Positions 60,854-64,000 of a stretch of 64,000 nt of DNA are shown piece by piece. The stretch covers positions 2,170,001 to 2,234,000 of the forward strand of contig CBDCKA010000002.1 of the NCBI GenBank assembly GCA_965218055.1, given 5' to 3'. Below the pieces are notes generated by a model. That model made no database searches and was not told the origin of the DNA. It worked only from the letters and a program-made list of their open reading frames with translations. The first letter of the stretch is position 1, and the number at the start of each line of letters is the position of its first letter. This DNA comes from CBDBKE01 sp965218055 (GTDB lineage Bacteria > Acidobacteriota > Terriglobia > JAJPHL01 > JAPKYU01). The translations under genes and the position numbers were made by a program.

Positions 60854-61257
60854 CGTTCAAGTATCCCTCGCGTGCCCCACAGGTGGCGCACGATACAGTG
60901 GCGCACGGTGTCGTCGCTTTTCTTGATTGTAGCTTCTTTTGATGCTAGCTGGGCCCGCCAGGGGTGCAGAGGGCCATGAGGAGCTGTGTCCCCTTTCAGG
61001 AACGATTCACATAAACGATCCACATATGGGATTAGAATCTCTTAAGGTGTATTCCCCTTACTGCATCAACTTGCCCAGAACTTGACCCGATTTGGGCCAA
61101 CTTTGATATACTGCACTGCGGTTTCTGGAAGCTGCCTCGTATCGAAGTGGGAACTATCCCGAAAAGGGAGTATGGAGCCATCCTGGGTCGGTTCTGATTT
61201 GAAACACAGGGTGGTTAGCTTGCCTGCGTTTCCCAAAGTTGGCCCCAAAGTTGGCCA
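60854..61257. promoter_or_regulatory. Intergenic region with GGGCCAACTTTG-type inverted and direct repeats
   Basis: No gene is supported here. GGGCCAACTTTG at 61094-61105 recurs inverted at 61234-61245 (CAAAGTTGGCCC) and again, one base different, directly adjacent at 61246-61257, ending at the deacetylase ATG. Three copies of a 12-bp motif around one start codon suggest protein-binding sites. Confidence 0.35.
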
Positions 61258-62139
61258 ATGATGAGCCTGAGCCCACCCAAAATCGCGTCCCACGCTAACG
61301 GACACGCCAAAATCCGTATTCTAGCCTACCACGCGGTGCGGGAGGATTCCGCTGGGGTCGCGTCTCCTTCGATTTCACTCGCCCGGCTCAGCCAGCAGCT
61401 GAAGTTGCTTCGCTGGCTGGGGTTTTCCTTCATCTCTTTGGACGATTGGCTCGACTATCTGCAGCAGGGCAAACCTGTGCCCCGCAGGGCCGTGACTGTG
61501 ACTTTCGATGACGGCTATGAGGAGATGGCTGGGCCGCTTACCCAGTTGCTCGGCGATAGGGAGATTCCTGCCACCATGTTTGTCGTCACCTCCTTGCTGG
61601 GTGACTGGAACCGCTGGGACCTGCCCGCTGGCAAGCCCATGAAGCTGTTGGGGCCGCAAGGCTTGCGTGACTTGGCGCCGGTCATCGGCTTGGGGTCTCA
61701 CTGCCGGTCGCATGCTTCCCTGGCCCAGCTTGAACCTGCGGCACTGTATGAAGAACTCGCCCTCAGCAAGAAAGAATTAGAGCAGACCCTTGGCCTTCCC
61801 ATCCGGTACGTGGCCTACCCCTATGGGGAATACGACGAGCGTGTCGGTCGGGCGGCTCGCGATGCCGGCTACCAGCTTGGGCTTGGCGTCCAGCCCGGCC
61901 TGAACGATGGGGAGTCGGACCGCTTCCACCTGCACCGCATTTGCATCCTCTCCCACGACACCATTCCACGGTTTTTTGGCAAAGTGCTTTTTCCTCGCGC
62001 CTGGCTGGCCCTGGCCGGCGCGCGGGCTGCCATGCGGCGGGGCTGGAATGCCGCGATGGGTCGCTGGATGCCACCTCGGCTATGGCCTCGGCTCCGGAAG
62101 GTTACGGCTGCCCGCTCGCTCACCCGTACCAGTTCCTAG
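61258..62139 (+). CDS. Polysaccharide deacetylase family protein (NodB homology)
   Basis: 293 residues from ATG 61258 (ATG 61261 adjacent). NodB-domain motifs: AVTVTFDDGYEEM (catalytic Asp and metal Asp), LGSHCRSHASLAQL (His-x-x-x-His metal motif) and RYVAYPYGEYDERV. The end is basic with aromatic helices (LWPRLRKVTAARSL) and may lie at the membrane. No signal peptide is apparent, so it probably acts on a lipid-linked or cytoplasmic-face glycan. No ribosome site is clear; the ATG lies within the repeat described upstream. Confidence 0.83.
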   Translation: MMSLSPPKIASHANGHAKIRILAYHAVREDSAGVASPSISLARLSQQLKLLRWLGFSFISLDDWLDYLQQGKPVPRRAVTVTFDDGYEEMAGPLTQLLGDREIPATMFVVTSLLGDWNRWDLPAGKPMKLLGPQGLRDLAPVIGLGSHCRSHASLAQLEPAALYEELALSKKELEQTLGLPIRYVAYPYGEYDERVGRAARDAGYQLGLGVQPGLNDGESDRFHLHRICILSHDTIPRFFGKVLFPRAWLALAGARAAMRRGWNAAMGRWMPPRLWPRLRKVTAARSLTRTSS

Positions 62140-62281
62140 TTTACATCTCGTGCGAGAGGCTCCAGCGCCGAGTTAATCCCTCGTGCCAGAGTGCCCCTGG
62201 CACCGTTGAGCAACACGTCGGCGAGCGCCGACGGCTGGCTGCGGCCGCGCGATAGTGCCGCGTGATAGTATTGTCGAGTTC

Positions 62282-63220
62282 ATGCCGGTTGCCATCCGTT
62301 GCACCTCCCTCTACAAGAGCTACGACGGCAAGGTGGAGGCGGTGCGCGGCCTGGACCTGGCCGTCGAGCAGGGCGAGTGTTTCGGACTGCTGGGGCCCAA
62401 CGGCGCCGGAAAAACCACCACCATCGAAATTCTCGAAGGCCTGCTGAAGCCCAGCTCCGGTGAGGTGGAAATCCTGGGCAAACGATGGGGTGCCGAGGAC
62501 CAGCAGCTACGCGAACTGCTGGGCATCTCGCTGCAAGACACCCGGCTCTCCGAGAAGCTTAAGGTGATAGAGACGCTGGAGTTGTTCGCCAGCTTCTACC
62601 GGCATCCGGCCGACCCGTCTCAGGTGATCGAGCAGGTATCGATGAGCGAGAAGGCCGACAGCTTGGTCGGCAAGCTGTCGGGCGGACAGAAGCAGCGTCT
62701 GGCGGTAGCCTGCGCCCTGGTGGGCAATCCGAGCGTCTTGTTTCTCGACGAGCCGACCACCGGGCTGGATCCGCAGTCGCGCCGCCAGCTCTGGGGGATC
62801 GTTCGCAACTTCCAGCAGAGCGGCGGCACCGTCCTGCTGACCACGCACTACATGGATGAAGCCGAGCGGCTGTGCGACCGGGTGGCGATCATAGACTACG
62901 GCCGCATCATCTCCCTGGGTGCCCCCGCTGAATTGGTCGCCTCGCTGGGCGCTGACCATGTGGTGGAGTTTGCCCTGGCTGGGGCGGCTGGCCCGGCCGG
63001 CCCGACGCGCGACGGGCTGGCCACTCTACCCGCGGTGCGCGCCGTCCATGAAGAGGGTGGCAACTACCTGCTAACCGTTGCCGAACCTCATCTGGCTTTG
63101 CCCGGCCTGTGCAATTGGCTGGAGAACCAGGGACTGGAGCTGGCGCGGCTGAATACCCGCCACGCCAGCCTGGAGGACGTATTCGTAAAGCTGACCGGCC
63201 GGCACCTTCGTGATGAGTAG
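62282..63220 (+). CDS. ABC-2 type exporter ATP-binding protein
   Basis: 312 residues from ATG 62282; GTG 62255 would add 9 residues. Walker A GPNGAGKTTT, Q-loop ISLQDTRLSEKLKVIE, signature LSGGQKQRLA, Walker B VLFLDEPTTGLDP and H-loop LLTTHYMDEAE. The C-terminal 90 residues form the accessory domain of DrrA-like ATPases (LARLNTRHASLEDVFVKLTG). It works with the permease encoded 62 bp downstream. Substrate unknown; drug, lipid or glycan export are all possible. Confidence 0.9.
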   Translation: MPVAIRCTSLYKSYDGKVEAVRGLDLAVEQGECFGLLGPNGAGKTTTIEILEGLLKPSSGEVEILGKRWGAEDQQLRELLGISLQDTRLSEKLKVIETLELFASFYRHPADPSQVIEQVSMSEKADSLVGKLSGGQKQRLAVACALVGNPSVLFLDEPTTGLDPQSRRQLWGIVRNFQQSGGTVLLTTHYMDEAERLCDRVAIIDYGRIISLGAPAELVASLGADHVVEFALAGAAGPAGPTRDGLATLPAVRAVHEEGGNYLLTVAEPHLALPGLCNWLENQGLELARLNTRHASLEDVFVKLTGRHLRDE

Positions 63221-63246
63221 GCGCGATGAGTAGTCGTGATGAGTAG
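63209..63246 (+). repeat. Three tandem 13-bp repeats (CGATGAGTAG-type)
   Basis: CGTGATGAGTAG, GCGCGATGAGTAG and TCGTGATGAGTAG in tandem; the first contains the stop codon of the ATPase gene. Confidence 0.6.
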
Positions 63247-63282
63247 AGGTGCCACAAGCTGGAGCGAGGGCCGGAGCGCAGC

Positions 63283-64000
63283 ATGATTCACTGGCAGGCA
63301 TACAAGCAACTGCTACTGGCGCGGATGCGGGAGTTGTGGCGCGAGCCGGAGGTCGTCTTCTGGGTATTTTTCTTTCCGGTCGTGTTGGCGCTGGCTATGG
63401 GCCTCGCCTTTCGGAATCGTCCCCCGGATAAAATTCTTGTAGCCGTGGTCGAGCACGCGGAAGCCTCCAGTCTGGCAGGCACACTGAACGCGGCACCGTC
63501 ACTCGAGGCCAGGGTCACGAGCAGGGAGGAGGCCACCCGGCAGTTCCGGCTGGGCAAGGTCTCGCTGGTGGTCTTCCCCGGCGACAGTTATCGCTACCGC
63601 TACGACCCCGCCCGCCCCGATAGCCTGCTGGCGCGCTCGCTTGTGGATGCGGCCTTGCAGCAGGCTGCCGGCCGCACCGACCCGGTGCCCACCGGCCAGG
63701 AGCCGGTCACCGAGCCGGGCGCGCGCTATATTGATTTCCTGATTCCTGGCCTGCTGGGCATGAACTTGTTGGCGGGAGGGATGTGGGGAGTCGGCTACGC
63801 GGTGGTGGACATGCGAGTCAAGAAGCTGCTGAAGCGCCTGGTTGCCACTCCGATGCGCCGCGCGGACTTTCTACTGGCGATAGTTTCCAGCCGCTTGCTG
63901 CTGATGCTGGTGGAAGCGGTGCTGTTGCTGGGCCTGGGGTGGGCAGTCTTCGACATAGTGGTCCAGGGCAGCATCTCCAGCGTGGTGGTGCTCGGCGCGG
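63283..64000 (+). CDS. ABC-2 type transporter permease, 3' end outside window
   Basis: 239 residues visible from ATG 63283. QAYKQLLLARMRELWREPEV, one membrane helix (VFWVFFFPVVLALAMGLAF), an extracytoplasmic domain (about 45-145) and then ARYIDFLIPGLLGMNLLAGG, KKLLKRLVATPMRRADFL and further helices: the ABC-2 membrane family (DrrB/YhhJ-like). Partner of the ATPase encoded just upstream. Confidence 0.85.
   Translation, partial: MIHWQAYKQLLLARMRELWREPEVVFWVFFFPVVLALAMGLAFRNRPPDKILVAVVEHAEASSLAGTLNAAPSLEARVTSREEATRQFRLGKVSLVVFPGDSYRYRYDPARPDSLLARSLVDAALQQAAGRTDPVPTGQEPVTEPGARYIDFLIPGLLGMNLLAGGMWGVGYAVVDMRVKKLLKRLVATPMRRADFLLAIVSSRLLLMLVEAVLLLGLGWAVFDIVVQGSISSVVVLGA

Overview
The window reads as a piece of a GC-rich Acidobacteriota chromosome. 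I infer this from gene content rather than any marker gene: an acidobacterial-type ECF sigma factor coupled to a receptor Ser/Thr kinase, SBBP and NHL beta-propeller fragments, DUF1080 and Gfo/Idh genes with secretion signals, a TPR-secretin protein, and a Gram-negative envelope set (LolA, secretin, Ccm system). No rRNA, CRISPR array or replication origin is seen.

Left chromosomal block (1-6.9 kb): a DUF547 gene, a large flavoprotein fused to a NapH/NosR-like iron-sulfur membrane module, a zinc-ribbon membrane protein and a ferredoxin, all on the minus strand, then a plus-strand secretin. A SIS-domain gene follows and is cut off by an insertion sequence (IS).

Accessory block (about 7-41 kb): five nearly identical 1145-bp IS3-family elements lie in the same orientation. 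A 49-bp piece of the 3' half of tRNA-Lys at 8395-8443 is repeated exactly in the intact tRNA-Lys(TTT) gene at 35819-35894. Next to the intact gene is a truncated tyrosine recombinase, and next to the other repeat are phage-type genes including a frameshifted terminase large subunit. This is the architecture of an element integrated in tRNA-Lys (about 27.4 kb) that has since been broken up. It now holds an IS407-like element, an ECF sigma/receptor kinase pair, a band-7 gene broken by TGA, a tctCBA tricarboxylate transporter operon, a TIM-barrel isomerase, a DUF485/acetate-type symporter pair, small cassette-like genes (SRPBCC, NTF2-like, VOC fragment) with one integron attC-like site, a PHP metallohydrolase, an alkaline phosphatase, SBBP and NHL fragments, and two dispersed non-coding repeat families. 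None of the five IS copies has a matching target duplication at its own ends, and most interrupt or abut truncated genes, so recombination between copies has probably shuffled the region.

Right chromosomal block (36-50 kb): DUF1080, Gfo/Idh oxidoreductase and a GHL10-like TIM-barrel protein (a likely glycan set), a histidine kinase remnant, a Spy/CpxP-like protein, a TPR/SH3-like protein, LolA, a fumarate reductase operon frdABCD with an M28 aminopeptidase inserted between frdA and frdB, a MOSC protein and an ArsR regulator with a dyad at its start codon.

At 50.6-53.0 kb is a 2376-bp IS1595-family element with 23-bp inverted ends. Besides its transposase it carries a membrane-anchored HIRAN-domain protein, a 62-residue protein, and an unusual run of five hairpins with a very strong ribosome binding site before a 16-codon ORF.

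From 53 to 60 kb a compact cytochrome c maturation operon (ccmE-F-H-I-like-A-B-C-D) converges on hemH. CcmE is of the CxxxY type. The window ends with a polysaccharide deacetylase and an ABC-2 type exporter whose permease runs off the edge.
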